DNA of 64,000 nt, taken from the NCBI RefSeq assembly GCF_000317435.1, contig NC_019751.1:3286001-3350000 (forward strand), in the 5' to 3' direction. Made by a program: the position numbers and the translations under genes. Source of the stretch: Calothrix sp. PCC 6303 (GTDB lineage Bacteria > Cyanobacteriota > Cyanobacteriia > Cyanobacteriales > Nostocaceae). Position 1 is the stretch's first letter. Each line of letters opens with the position of its first letter. Positions 8,371 through 17,264 of the stretch are shown piece by piece. Below the pieces are notes generated by a model, which saw only the letters and a list, made by a program, of their open reading frames with translations, did no database searches and was not told the origin of the DNA.

Positions 8371-9680
8371 CTGACTGCCTGACAGATTTGTTTGAAAAGC
8401 AGTCAAACCCAGGAATTAAAGGAGTAAATTCGAGAAAAGCATATTCCGAGATTGTCATCTTGACGAGCTTTATTGGAGGCAAAACTTGGTTGAGGATCTT
8501 GTGATAACAAAGGAATTGGGGTGAGTAATTGTCGTCCCTTGTGAATAACACCTTTGAGCCAGCGCAAACCAATCTTGAGATAACTTAAACCACGATTCCA
8601 GTGGGGGTCAACACAAGTACGTAAACCAGCAATTTGTACAGCCATGCCGTGGGTTGTACTGTAAAGTAAAGCTAAGGCGGCAATCAAATACAATCTCTCC
8701 AAAGATTCGGCATCACGAATGCGAGAATCTTCGAGTTCAAATGCACCTGATTTACTGTCCAGAAATAGTTCCTCTACGCAGAACCTCAAAGCATACTCAT
8801 GCAATGTTTTTAAAGCTGGCTCTTCGTCTGTAACAACTGCCCAATGCTCGGATACCACTTCTGGATAGGCGACTACCAAATTACAGCGAATTAGGCAATC
8901 TTGCCACAGTCCAACGTTACGATAAAAAGCTGCTTGTCCTCGATTTGGATAAATTGATTTTACATGTGTTGGGTAACGTCTAACTCCATGCAAGCATGTA
9001 TCACTTGGGATACGTATACAGTAATGCCAATTGCTTTTTTGCAACCAACTCAAGAAATCATGATTTGCAAAGCCCCTATCTGCAAGTATCATAATATCGG
9101 AATCACGGCGTAGTAACCACCTAGCTTTACGTAGCATCACCTCGTATTCCTTAAATGCAACCGTTGCACTGTTATGTTCCAATACTCTCCACAATAAAGG
9201 GATTGCTCGCCCACAACACACCACTGAGATGTGAATCATGCAGAAACGATTCCAAAGCATAGTTGTATCTAATGCCAAATACAATCGATGTTTTTCCCAG
9301 TCTTTGAGTGCCAACAATGCCAATGGCAAGTATATTTTTTCAACGTTAATCCTTATATTTTCAAGGAATCTATGCCACCTGCGCTCGTAGCTTTGAGCTT
9401 GTTTGGCATAACTGTCTACATATGGTTCCCATGCGCTCAAACTTAACTGACCACTACATATCAGCCCATTAATCATCCAAGCAAGAGTTTTTAAATGACG
9501 CAAATCACGGTAGGTACTGTATTGACGTAAGTATCCTAATACCTGACTATAAAGTTGGGTTGAGTTTGACATGGTATTTTTTGGTAGAAGTCTGGTAACT
9601 TTACCATCTCATGTCTCTCGACCTTTTTTACTAAAATCCTTGATTTTGCTAGGCTTTTCAGAGTTCTGTCAGGCAGTCAG
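8371..9680 (-). mobile_element. IS4-family insertion sequence, copy 1 (complete)
   Basis: A 1310-bp element with perfect 16-bp terminal inverted repeats (CTGACTGCCTGACAGA) and further partial matches inwards. A 9-bp target duplication, GGCGATGGC, is present at 8362-8370 and 9681-9689. It carries one transposase gene. It inserted into a palindromic repeat at the edge of a ZIP-gene remnant. It is indistinguishable in length and transposase sequence from the copies at 39893 and 47331, which implies recent transposition. Confidence 0.95.
8403..9572 (-). CDS. IS4-family DDE transposase, copy 1
   Basis: A 389-residue transposase. The probable catalytic triad is the Asp in LALDTTMLW (first), the Asp in MILADRGFAN (second), and a Glu in the FELEDSRIRDAESLERLY region, where IS4 enzymes have their Y-R-E-type signature. 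The N-terminal 90 residues are basic and probably bind the terminal repeats. The stop lies 32 bases inside the IS end. The amino-acid sequence is identical to the other two copies in the window, so all three may be active. Confidence 0.92.
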   Translation of the reverse strand: MSNSTQLYSQVLGYLRQYSTYRDLRHLKTLAWMINGLICSGQLSLSAWEPYVDSYAKQAQSYERRWHRFLENIRINVEKIYLPLALLALKDWEKHRLYLALDTTMLWNRFCMIHISVVCCGRAIPLLWRVLEHNSATVAFKEYEVMLRKARWLLRRDSDIMILADRGFANHDFLSWLQKSNWHYCIRIPSDTCLHGVRRYPTHVKSIYPNRGQAAFYRNVGLWQDCLIRCNLVVAYPEVVSEHWAVVTDEEPALKTLHEYALRFCVEELFLDSKSGAFELEDSRIRDAESLERLYLIAALALLYSTTHGMAVQIAGLRTCVDPHWNRGLSYLKIGLRWLKGVIHKGRQLLTPIPLLSQDPQPSFASNKARQDDNLGICFSRIYSFNSWV

Positions 9681-9710
9681 GGCGATGGCTCCGCCCGCCG
9701 TAGGTATCGC
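9681..9710. repeat. Small palindromic repeat next to IS copy 1
   Basis: GGCGATGGC...GCCGTAGGTATCGC is an imperfect palindrome with GCGAT/ATCGC ends, the common form of dispersed repeats in filamentous cyanobacteria. Its first 9 bases are the target duplication of IS copy 1, so the IS landed inside this repeat. Confidence 0.6.
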
Positions 9711-9818
9711 TAAAAAACTATTCCTGAAGTATATCAAACTCAACATACAAATTGGTCTATATTGACGTTTATTGGGAGTTTTGCAGTTTCAATGCTGTTC
9801 TGAGTTTATCTTGAATAG
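9704..9818 (+). pseudogene. Remnant of a second ZIP transporter gene (3' end only)
   Basis: The DNA matches the end of the intact ZIP gene (3517-4248), from the ATCGCTGAAGAAATT region to the shared end TATCTTGAATAGCTG. The first codons read IAKKLFLKYIKLNIQIGLY and then stop; in the intact gene this is IAEEIIPEAHQTQDTNWSM. The frame is lost by substitutions and TGA. Only about 38 codons survive. The palindromic repeat and IS copy 1 form its left border. Confidence 0.8.
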
Positions 9819-9846
9819 CTGATTAACTTTGTATGGTTCATAATTA

Positions 9847-11613
9847 ATGCAACGATTTAACTTAATTATACTTAAAAAGTTTTGGGCGATCGCTAAATCT
9901 TACTGGTCGAGCGATGAAAAATGGTATGCACGCGGACTACTGCTGTTAGTCATTCTGCTGTCTTTGGGCTACACCGGGCTGAGTGTGTTGCTCAACAACA
10001 AGCGAGGCGTGCTAATCTCGGCACTATCTGCCCAAGATGAAGCGAGATTTTGGCAAACGATTCTGGTGTTTACAGGGACATTAGTTATTTATGCCCCACT
10101 CTATGCAGGCTATGTTTATTTACGCGATCGCTTGGGCTTACAATGGCGGCAATGGCAGACAAACTATTTTAGCGATCGCTATTTCCAAAATCGAGCATTT
10201 TATAATCTAAATTATGACCATGCCGAAATTGATAATCCCGATCAACGGATTACTGAAGATGTCAAAAGCTTTACCTATGAGTCCCTAGCATTGCTGTTGG
10301 CAGTAGTTGATTCATTGTTAGCGATTGGTGCTTTTAGCAGCGTGCTGTGGGGTATTTCTCAACCGTTAATCTGGTTTTTGGTGTTCTATGCCCTGGTTGG
10401 CACCTTGACAACAGTTGGGGTATTTGGCAAGCCCTTAATGCGACTTAACTTTGAACGGCTGAAAAAAGAGGCTGATTTCCGGTTTAGCTTGGTGCGAGTA
10501 CGAGAGAACGCGGAAGCGATCGCATTCTACCAGGGAGAGCAGTACGAATCTGATCGAATTCGAGGCAAATTCTCAGAAGTTTTTGACAACTTCAAACGCT
10601 TAATTTTTTGGGAACTAAATCTCAATATATTAACTAATGCCTATGAATTTATTCCCTTTATTCTCCCTGCCATTGTCGTGGCACCTGGCATTTTTGCTGG
10701 TGAGTTAGAAGTTGGTAAAGTCACCGAGGCACAAGGAGCTTTCATCCGGGTCTTTTTCTCCCTCAACCTAATTGTCTCACGCTTTCAGTCCCTAGCTAAT
10801 TTTGGCGCAGGTGTTGAACGTTTATACAGTTTTTTAGAGTTTTTGGAGACTACCGACTCAACTGTGAACCAGCCTGATGGTACTGAACAGCCAACCATCA
10901 AAACTGAAATTGCCACTGATGCACCCTCTCCTCTGGAAAATTGTTTAGCATTAGAAAATATCACACTCCAAACCCCTAACTATCAAAGAATTTTGATTGA
11001 GAACCTATCTGTAAAACTATTAACAGGTGAGGGTTTGTTGGTGAGAGGACCTAGCGGCTGTGGCAAAAGTTCCTTGCTGAGGGCAATCATCGGATTGTGG
11101 GATGCCGGTACAGGTATAATTTTACGCCCACCACTGACAGAAATACTATTTTTATCGCAGCGACCTTACATGATTTTAGGGACTTTACGGGATCAACTGC
11201 TGTACCCAAATATCGATAGGTCAGTGGAAGATGCAGAACTGAGGCAAATTTTGATTCAGGTAAATTTACCCAATCTAGAGCAAACTCATGGTGGATTCAA
11301 TACCGAACAAAACTGGACACAGGTATTGTCTTTAGGAGAACAGCAGCGGCTAATTTTTGCGCGTTTACTGCTCAATAAACCTAAATACGCCATTTTGGAT
11401 GAAGCCACTAGCGCCCTCGATCCTCAGAATGAAAAATATTTATATCAACAACTAAAAGACTCTGGTATGACATTTTTGAGTGTTGGACATCGAGAAAGTC
11501 TCAGCAATTATCATCAGTCTATTTTAGACTTTACTACTGATAGAACATGGTCTTTAACAACCTCAAACTCTTTGCCTACTGTGACTTCTAATAATCTTGC
11601 CAAGGAGACGTAA
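9847..11613 (+). CDS. ABC transporter, fused membrane and ATPase domains (SbmA/BacA-like)
   Basis: A 588-residue half-transporter. A short cytoplasmic start is followed by a membrane domain of the ABC_membrane_2 / SbmA-BacA type with helices at about 30-55, 75-100, 150-195 and 270-300. Motifs include YLRDRLGLQWRQW, NPDQRITEDV and YQGEQYE, all typical of this group. The ATPase domain has GPSGCGKSS (Walker A, near 400), a SLGEQQR signature and YAILDEATSALD (Walker B). Related proteins import peptides or vitamins, or export fatty acyl compounds; the substrate here is unknown. The ATG at 9847 fits the usual N-terminus. A dnaJ-like gene follows 100 bases later. Confidence 0.85.
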   Translation: MQRFNLIILKKFWAIAKSYWSSDEKWYARGLLLLVILLSLGYTGLSVLLNNKRGVLISALSAQDEARFWQTILVFTGTLVIYAPLYAGYVYLRDRLGLQWRQWQTNYFSDRYFQNRAFYNLNYDHAEIDNPDQRITEDVKSFTYESLALLLAVVDSLLAIGAFSSVLWGISQPLIWFLVFYALVGTLTTVGVFGKPLMRLNFERLKKEADFRFSLVRVRENAEAIAFYQGEQYESDRIRGKFSEVFDNFKRLIFWELNLNILTNAYEFIPFILPAIVVAPGIFAGELEVGKVTEAQGAFIRVFFSLNLIVSRFQSLANFGAGVERLYSFLEFLETTDSTVNQPDGTEQPTIKTEIATDAPSPLENCLALENITLQTPNYQRILIENLSVKLLTGEGLLVRGPSGCGKSSLLRAIIGLWDAGTGIILRPPLTEILFLSQRPYMILGTLRDQLLYPNIDRSVEDAELRQILIQVNLPNLEQTHGGFNTEQNWTQVLSLGEQQRLIFARLLLNKPKYAILDEATSALDPQNEKYLYQQLKDSGMTFLSVGHRESLSNYHQSILDFTTDRTWSLTTSNSLPTVTSNNLAKET

Positions 11614-11712
11614 ATTCATTTCAGCACCGCCAACCAGATGCTTTGAAGCTGCTGGATTATGAAAATTTATGGTGTACCCACGACAGAATAACTCACCTTT
11701 GAGAGGTCAATC

Positions 11713-12657
11713 ATGCCTACTGCAACGGATTTTAAAGACTATTACACCATTCTGGGAGTGAGCAAAACTGCAACCCCTGAAGAAATTAAACGAGATTACC
11801 GTAAGCTTGCCCGCAAATATCACCCTGACCTCAATCCTGGAGACAAAGACGCAGAGGCAAAGTTCAAAGACCTCAATGAGGCAAATGAGGTGCTTTCTGA
11901 TCCAGAAAAGCGGCAAAAGTATGACCAGTTTGGTCAGCACTGGAATCATCCTGGTTACACTGAAGCACCACCACCTAGCAGAAATAATACTGCGACGAGC
12001 AACTTCGATCAATATGGAGACTTTGATTCCTTTATCAACGATCTGCTAGGTCGATCGAGACGTACAACTTCCACTGGTGGCTTTGATAATTTTAATGATG
12101 GATTTCGTTCTCAAGCTCCTGCACCGGATACGGAAGCTGCGATCGCACTCACGTTTTCTGAGGCATTCCACGGTGTCCAGAAGCGTCTACAACTGGATAA
12201 CGAAACCATCAATGTTCGTATTCCCCCAGGGGCAAAATCAGGAAGCCGAATTCGCATCAAAGGTAAAGGTCGTCCGAGTCCATTCTCTCAACAGCATGGC
12301 GATTTATATCTAACTATCGAAGTGTTACCACATTCCTTCTTTCGATTTGAGGACGATAATCTGGTTTGTGACATTCCAATTCGACCTGATGAAGCAGTTT
12401 TAGGGGCAGAAATCAAAGTACCAACCCCCGATGGCAGCGTGACGATGAAAATTCCCAAAGGGGTGCGTTCGGGGCAATCGCTGAGACTGCGCGGTAAAGG
12501 TTGGACATTGCCAAAAGGGGGACGAGGTGACTTATTTGCCAAACTTCAAATTGTCACACCGCAAGACCTGAGTCCAATTGAGGAAGAATACTACGAAAAA
12601 ATCAAGGCAAATACCAGCTTTAACCCCCGTGTCCAGTTAGAGGAGATTAAGTTATGA
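11713..12657 (+). CDS. DnaJ-family co-chaperone (CbpA type)
   Basis: A 314-residue class B J-protein. The J domain (about 8-75) has [13 protein letters not shown], the HPD motif in YHPDLNPG, and FGQHW at its end. A short Gly/Asn/Thr-rich linker follows, then two C-terminal substrate-binding barrels ([51 protein letters not shown]). There is no zinc-finger region, so it is CbpA-like rather than DnaJ proper. It would stimulate DnaK. The stop overlaps the next start (ATGA), and that gene is a CbpM-like modulator, the standard partner. Confidence 0.9.
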   Translation: MPTATDFKDYYTILGVSKTATPEEIKRDYRKLARKYHPDLNPGDKDAEAKFKDLNEANEVLSDPEKRQKYDQFGQHWNHPGYTEAPPPSRNNTATSNFDQYGDFDSFINDLLGRSRRTTSTGGFDNFNDGFRSQAPAPDTEAAIALTFSEAFHGVQKRLQLDNETINVRIPPGAKSGSRIRIKGKGRPSPFSQQHGDLYLTIEVLPHSFFRFEDDNLVCDIPIRPDEAVLGAEIKVPTPDGSVTMKIPKGVRSGQSLRLRGKGWTLPKGGRGDLFAKLQIVTPQDLSPIEEEYYEKIKANTSFNPRVQLEEIKL

Positions 12658-12965
12658 CCTTCAGCCTTTCAAAAACCGTGGTTTCCCTCGATGGTGAGCA
12701 ACTTTACAGCTTTGAATATGCCGCATTGGTTACTGAGACTTCAATTACAGTTTTACAGGTTTATGTTGAGTTAGGCATAATCGAACCAATTGGCAGTATG
12801 TTGCATTCCCATGCGATCGCGCGAATTGCTCAGATTCAACGGTTGCGTCGAGACTTAGGACTAAACTTAGTTGGAGCCGCAATGGTGCTAGATATGGCGA
12901 CAGAAATCGCCCAATTACGGGCAATGGTCAAAATGTATCAGTCTCATCAAGAAAAGCCTTTATGA
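12654..12965 (+). CDS. CbpM-like chaperone modulator
   Basis: A 103-residue protein starting within the last codons of the J-protein gene (ATGA overlap), so translation is probably coupled. Residues 20-65 form a MerR-like helix-turn-helix fold ([44 protein letters not shown]), and a C-terminal helix follows. That is the CbpM pattern: a protein that binds the J domain of CbpA and inhibits it. Its place directly after a cbpA-like gene supports this. A stand-alone MerR-type regulator is less likely. Confidence 0.8.
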   Translation: MTFSLSKTVVSLDGEQLYSFEYAALVTETSITVLQVYVELGIIEPIGSMLHSHAIARIAQIQRLRRDLGLNLVGAAMVLDMATEIAQLRAMVKMYQSHQEKPL

Positions 12966-13783
12966 GGTCAAAGCCACCCTTAAAGTCTCATACTGAGAGG
13001 CTATGCCAACAAGAGCGTAGTGAGGTGCTGCAACAGTGGGACAATTGGCTAGAAACCCCCATGCTGGTGCTTGGCTTTGCTTGGTTAGGGCTATTTATCG
13101 TTGAGCTAGTTTGGGGACTGAATCCTCTGCTAGAAGTGATCGCTACCGTAATTTGGCTCGCCTTTATCATAGATTTTGGTATCAAATTTCTCCTTGCTCC
13201 TCACAGAATGTCCTACCTCAGATATAACTGGTTGACCGCTTTTTCGCTGTTGATTCCAGCGCTGCGAATCTTTCGGATTGTGCCATTAATACAGTCTTTG
13301 CAATCAGTTCATGGGGTTCGAGGGTTAAAGTTGTTGCGAGTGATGACACGAACCAACAAAGGAATGCGAGTTTTAGCAGCCAGTATTGGTAGACGAGGAT
13401 TTGGCTATGTGGCGGGATTAACCGTGATTGTCACCCTAATTGGTGCAGCTGGAATTTATGCGTTTGAGCGCGAACTTCCTAATGGCACTATCATCAACTA
13501 TGGTACTGCGCTGTGGTGGACGGCAATGGTAATGACCACCATCGGTTCTGATTACTTTCCGAAAACGGCAGAAGGTCGAGTACTATGCTTTTTCCTGGCA
13601 CTGTATGCGTTTGCTACAAGTGGTTATGTGACTGCAACCCTGGCAACATTATTTGTGGGTCAAGATACTGAGAATAATCAAGCAGAACTAGCAAGTGCAA
13701 AATCACTTCAAGCAATGCAAGCAGAAATTACCGCACTGCGAACTGAGATTCAAGCTTTAATACGACGAGATTTAGATCAATAA
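12962..13783 (+). CDS. Voltage-gated-type cation (potassium) channel with TIGSDYFP filter
   Basis: A 273-residue ion-transport protein. Hydrophobic segments near 35-55, 60-80, 95-110 (with an Arg-containing S4-like stretch, LRIFRIVPLIQSLQSVHGVRGLKLLRVM), 150-170 and 210-235 frame a pore loop. The selectivity filter reads TIGSDYFP (residues 193-200) where most K+ channels have TVGYGD. This variant is frequent in cyanobacterial channels. The last 35 residues are a coiled-coil-like helix (AEITALRTEIQALIRRDL). It starts by ATGA overlap with the CbpM-like gene, so chaperone modulator and channel are made from one mRNA. Confidence 0.82.
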   Translation: MRSKPPLKSHTERLCQQERSEVLQQWDNWLETPMLVLGFAWLGLFIVELVWGLNPLLEVIATVIWLAFIIDFGIKFLLAPHRMSYLRYNWLTAFSLLIPALRIFRIVPLIQSLQSVHGVRGLKLLRVMTRTNKGMRVLAASIGRRGFGYVAGLTVIVTLIGAAGIYAFERELPNGTIINYGTALWWTAMVMTTIGSDYFPKTAEGRVLCFFLALYAFATSGYVTATLATLFVGQDTENNQAELASAKSLQAMQAEITALRTEIQALIRRDLDQ

Positions 13784-14427
13784 CTTGCTCGGCGTAGAGA
13801 GCGTCATTACGAACTATTTCAATAAGTTCAGTTTTGTTTGGTCTGATGTGGCTGGGTTTCAGAATTCTGGTAGACAGCGAATCTTACCTAGGACTTACGC
13901 ACTGTACAAAAGGGCTATGTTGTGTATAACGGTTAATACGTTGTTCGGTTCCTTTTATAAATTACCCTTTCTTGGTTTCTATCGCTTGATGGGGAACAGA
14001 AAAATAAGCTTTAAGCGCTGAAAACCATACCCCCTATTTTGATTTTTCTGTTAATGCGTAAGTCCTATTACCGTATTTTTTTCCCGAACACTTAACAGCA
14101 TCAAAAAAAATTTTGCATTTGAAAGCCCAAATTTTACTTTATGCCTATTTGAATACCGCTTGATGCATCGAGTACAACATACAAATGTCTTTGCCGGGGT
14201 GGAGCCAAACCGAAAAGAGGGCATCATCATCGCCCTCAAAAAAGCGGGGTTTGTAGTTCGCCGTGAAACAACGAGGTCTCTTTGACGCAAATCACTTCAC
14301 TGTTTATAATTCACTCGCGTCTGTCCAATTATAGATAATATTCTAATCAAAACTGTTTCTAGCTATAGATGAGATTTGAATACTTTAATTCTAATCTACA
14401 GTAGTAAAAAGAAAATAGCTGAATGGT
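13784..14427. other. Gap with a MITE and gene debris
   Basis: The gap contains the MITE at 13889-14067. A 40-codon ORF at 14163-14285 (+) contains GIIIALKKAGFVVRRETTRSL, which faintly resembles the start of a HicA-type toxin or other short basic protein; there is no RBS and no partner gene. I treat it as debris. Nothing else is recognisable. Confidence 0.4.
13889..14067. mobile_element. MITE-like element with TAGGACTTACGCA ends
   Basis: A 179-bp non-coding element bounded by inverted repeats TAGGACTTACGCA / TGCGTAAGTCCTA, with a 5-bp target duplication TTACC on both sides (13884-13888 and 14068-14072). It has no transposase ORF. A related shorter element is at 44408-44495, and a single end-like sequence is at about 60413. 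Confidence 0.85.
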
Positions 14428-15945
14428 ATGAATTCTTTAACTGGCAAACCAATTTCATTTTGGATTGATTCAACTCCTAAAACAACATATCCTTCGCTTG
14501 AAAATAGTATTTCGGTAGATGTTGCCATTGTTGGAGGTGGCATTGTTGGACTAACCGCTGCGACGCTGCTAAAACGAGCGGGAAAGACAGTTGCTGTAAT
14601 TGAGTCCAAGCAAATTGTGACAGGAGTAACTGGTCATACCACTGCCAAACTCACTGTATTACATCAACTGATCTATGCTGATTTAATTAAACAAATCGGT
14701 GAGGAAAAAGCACGGCTTTACGCGGAATCAAATCTAGCAGGGATTGAACGCGTTGCCGCATTTGTCGAAGAAGAGCAAATTGATTGTGATTTTAGCCGTC
14801 AAAGTTCCTATACATTTGCAGAGCCAGATGACGAGCTAGATAAAATCACAGATGAAGTGAAAGCTGCTCTGAAACTCGGACTTCCCGCCGCCTTTGTTCA
14901 AGAAACATCACTACCATTTAAGATTACTGGAGCCATCAAATTAGATAACCAGGCTCAGTTTCATGTTCGCAAATATCTTCTACATCTCGCCAAAAATATT
15001 CCTGGGAATGGCAGCCATTTGTTTGAGAATACACGAGTTGAAAAGGTTGAAGAAGATAATCTCTGTCAAGTTGTTACCGATCGAGGAAGCATCAATGCCC
15101 AAGATGTAATTGTAGCAACTAATTTACCGATTTTAGATCAAGGACTCTTCTTCGCTAAAACCTACCCTGAACGGTCTTACATCGTTGGCGCTCGTATCGA
15201 TCCGGCGAAAGCACCCCAAGGGATGTATATCGGCAGTGGTGAGGCTTCCCATTCCATTCGTACAACTCCCTACGATGGAGGTTTACTTTTGCTGGTTGGT
15301 GGTGAAGGACACAAGGTTGGGACAGTTACGAATACCGAAGAGTGTTACCAAAAGCTAGAAGATTATGCACGCGATCGCTTCGGCATTGAAACCTTTGAAT
15401 ATCGTTGGTCAAACCAAGATATGGTGTCCTTTGATAAGCTGCCTTACATTGGTAAACTTACTCCTTTCAATCACCACATTTATGTTGCCACCGGATTTAG
15501 TCTCTGGGGAATGTCTAAGGGAACAATGTCGGGAATGTTACTTTCGGACTTAATTCTAGGAAAAGAAAATTTCTACGCAGAATTATATGATGCGACCCGT
15601 GCAACTCCATTTTTGACACCACAATCGGTCAAACAAGGAATTGATGTGGCAACTCGCTGGGTTAGCGACCGCTTCAAAGGTCTTCAGTCTAATTCTTTTG
15701 CTGAGGTTGCTAAGGGTGAAGGTAAATTACTAACTATTGATAAGGAAAAGGTTGCCACTTACCGAGATGAGCAAGGAACTATTCATGCTGTTTCTGCGGT
15801 GTGTACACACCTAGGTTGTATTGTCAGTTGGAACAATGCCGAAAAGAGTTGGGATTGTGCTTGTCATGGTTCTCGGTTTAGCTGTGATGGCAAGATAATT
15901 CAGGGACCAGCTGTTAAAGATTTGGAGATGCCAAATGTTGACTAA
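14428..15945 (+). CDS. FAD-dependent oxidoreductase with C-terminal Rieske [2Fe-2S] domain
   Basis: A 505-residue protein. A DadA/GlpD-type FAD domain begins with VAIVGGGIVGLTAATLLKRA (near residues 32-51, dinucleotide fold GxGxxG) and TGHTTAKLT. It closes with HIYVATGFSLWGMSKGT. From about residue 420 a Rieske domain follows, with cluster ligands in CTHLGC and CACHGS. The fusion is a known soluble oxidoreductase type in cyanobacteria; its substrate is not established. It overlaps the next gene by 11 bases and opens a tightly packed four-gene unit with a diiron protein, DUF3891 and a methyltransferase. Its FAD-to-Rieske chain could supply electrons to that diiron protein, which is inference. 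Confidence 0.88.
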   Translation: MNSLTGKPISFWIDSTPKTTYPSLENSISVDVAIVGGGIVGLTAATLLKRAGKTVAVIESKQIVTGVTGHTTAKLTVLHQLIYADLIKQIGEEKARLYAESNLAGIERVAAFVEEEQIDCDFSRQSSYTFAEPDDELDKITDEVKAALKLGLPAAFVQETSLPFKITGAIKLDNQAQFHVRKYLLHLAKNIPGNGSHLFENTRVEKVEEDNLCQVVTDRGSINAQDVIVATNLPILDQGLFFAKTYPERSYIVGARIDPAKAPQGMYIGSGEASHSIRTTPYDGGLLLLVGGEGHKVGTVTNTEECYQKLEDYARDRFGIETFEYRWSNQDMVSFDKLPYIGKLTPFNHHIYVATGFSLWGMSKGTMSGMLLSDLILGKENFYAELYDATRATPFLTPQSVKQGIDVATRWVSDRFKGLQSNSFAEVAKGEGKLLTIDKEKVATYRDEQGTIHAVSAVCTHLGCIVSWNNAEKSWDCACHGSRFSCDGKIIQGPAVKDLEMPNVD

Positions 15946-17041
15946 GGTAAGCGTAGATAGCCAATTGCCAATTGCCTGGATATCTAGTTATGAAGAGGCA
16001 GAGCAACAATTTAATCGGCTTCTAAAGCTGGAAAATTTAGATGAACAGGTAAAAAGACAACCTAACCTAATTACAGATTTTGAAGAATCTCTCTCTTTAG
16101 CATTAACAGAGGCATTCACCGAAAACTCAAAAGCTGAGTTAGCAAACTGGTTTTTACAACGGGTGCTTTATCGAATCAATCGACTCAATCTATTTTGGTA
16201 TGACGCTTTAGAGTCCTATACAAATGAGCGTTCTACTTATTTAGCAGGAGTACGCGATCGCATTGAGTCAGCTTGGCAAGCATGGGAATTGACCCAATTA
16301 GATGTTGAAGAAATACAATCCTTAAACGTTAAACAAGCACTGCAAGAAAGAGCAGATTTAGACTTAAATCCCCCTTTAACAGCAGCAAAACGTTATCTCC
16401 AAGAAGAACTGAGTTTAGAGGGCTATCGGTTGCTATTAGCGATCGCGTCCTTGGATGGACTGGTAGAAGCCAGTCGTCTTTCGCGGATTTTGGGAGGTGT
16501 AAGTAACGAAATTCAGACAACTTTGTTTCGCGTACTGCTAGAAGAGTATGGTAACGGTCGTCTATCACGCAAGCACTCTACTTTTTTTGCCCAAATGATG
16601 GCTGAATTAGGTCTAAAAACTGAACCAGAAGCTTATTTTGATCTTGTACCTTGGCAAGTTCTCGCAAGTATCAATCACAACTTCTTACTAACAGAGCGAA
16701 AACGGCATTTTCTCCGCTATAACGGTGGACTCACATATTTTGAGATAGCGGGACCTACAATTTATACCGACTATAGATTAGCAGCAAAAAGATTGCAGCT
16801 TTCAGATGCAGCTATGGGCTATTGGGAGTTGCACATTCGTGAAGATGAACGACATGGGCAGTGGATGCTAACAGATGTTGCTTTACCTTTAGCTGATAAA
16901 TATCCAAATGATGCTTGGGAATTAATACTAGGCTATGACCAAGAGAAGCTAATAGGCGATCGCGCCGCAGCCGCAGTTATGGCTCTAATTCAACATTCCA
17001 GTTCTTCATTAGAGAAAATCTATGATCGTAAATCTGACTAA
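15935..17041 (+). CDS. Heme-oxygenase-like iron-containing redox enzyme (HDO family)
   Basis: A 368-residue, mainly helical protein. The iron-ligand pattern of heme-oxygenase-like diiron enzymes is visible in LLEEYGNGRLSRKHS (Glu and His) and in WELHIREDERHGQWM (Glu, His and ExxxH), with a third helix in ALPLADKYPNDAWELILGYD. Members perform O2-dependent oxidations such as N-oxygenation or C-C cleavage. The N-terminal 130 residues are a variable helical extension. The start overlaps the end of the FAD-Rieske gene and the end overlaps the DUF3891 gene, so these are translated together. The FAD-Rieske protein is a natural candidate for its reductase, but this is not proven. Confidence 0.78.
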   Translation: MLTKVSVDSQLPIAWISSYEEAEQQFNRLLKLENLDEQVKRQPNLITDFEESLSLALTEAFTENSKAELANWFLQRVLYRINRLNLFWYDALESYTNERSTYLAGVRDRIESAWQAWELTQLDVEEIQSLNVKQALQERADLDLNPPLTAAKRYLQEELSLEGYRLLLAIASLDGLVEASRLSRILGGVSNEIQTTLFRVLLEEYGNGRLSRKHSTFFAQMMAELGLKTEPEAYFDLVPWQVLASINHNFLLTERKRHFLRYNGGLTYFEIAGPTIYTDYRLAAKRLQLSDAAMGYWELHIREDERHGQWMLTDVALPLADKYPNDAWELILGYDQEKLIGDRAAAAVMALIQHSSSSLEKIYDRKSD

Positions 17042-17264
17042 AGACGGATGGGATGTAATCTATCATCGCGCCCATGCTTTACTAGCTGCTCAACTGGGTG
17101 GTCATTGGCGGCGGGCTGATTTTCCTGTTCGTTTTTACAAAACCATTGCGGCAATCTCCCATCATGATGATCTAGAAAAAGAGTGGAAAGGTAATAATTT
17201 AACCGAAAGTGGCGCTCCCCTGGATTTTACCTTAAGACATTTAGTCACAATCAAAGAGGTTTAA
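17022..17264 (+). CDS. DUF3891 protein, shortened
   Basis: An 80-residue protein. It begins like DUF3891 proteins (MIVNLTKDGWDVIYHRAHALLAAQLGGHWRR... then AAISHHDDLEKEWKGNNLTESGAPLDF). The HHDD segment could bind metal, as in HD-like folds. Full members of the family are usually around three times longer; here the gene stops after RHLVTIKEV and the methyltransferase ATG follows with no gap. The missing C-terminal two thirds suggest a deletion or fusion junction near 17240. It overlaps the diiron gene by 20 bases. Whether the short form is functional is unknown. Confidence 0.7.
   Translation: MIVNLTKDGWDVIYHRAHALLAAQLGGHWRRADFPVRFYKTIAAISHHDDLEKEWKGNNLTESGAPLDFTLRHLVTIKEV

Noticed and set aside
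8336-8572. Small - strand ORF at the left end of the IS copies
   Set aside because: It overlaps the transposase gene in another frame and has no independent evidence.
9571-9765. Short + strand ORF at the right end of IS copy 1 (also at 48531)
   Set aside because: It recurs because the IS end is identical in all copies; the encoded sequence changes with each flank.
13785-14021. 78-codon ORF after the channel gene
   Set aside because: Half of it lies in the MITE, and it has no RBS or recognisable domain.
15365-15553. Short ORF inside the FAD-Rieske gene
   Set aside because: Out-of-frame shadow of a gene with clear domain evidence.
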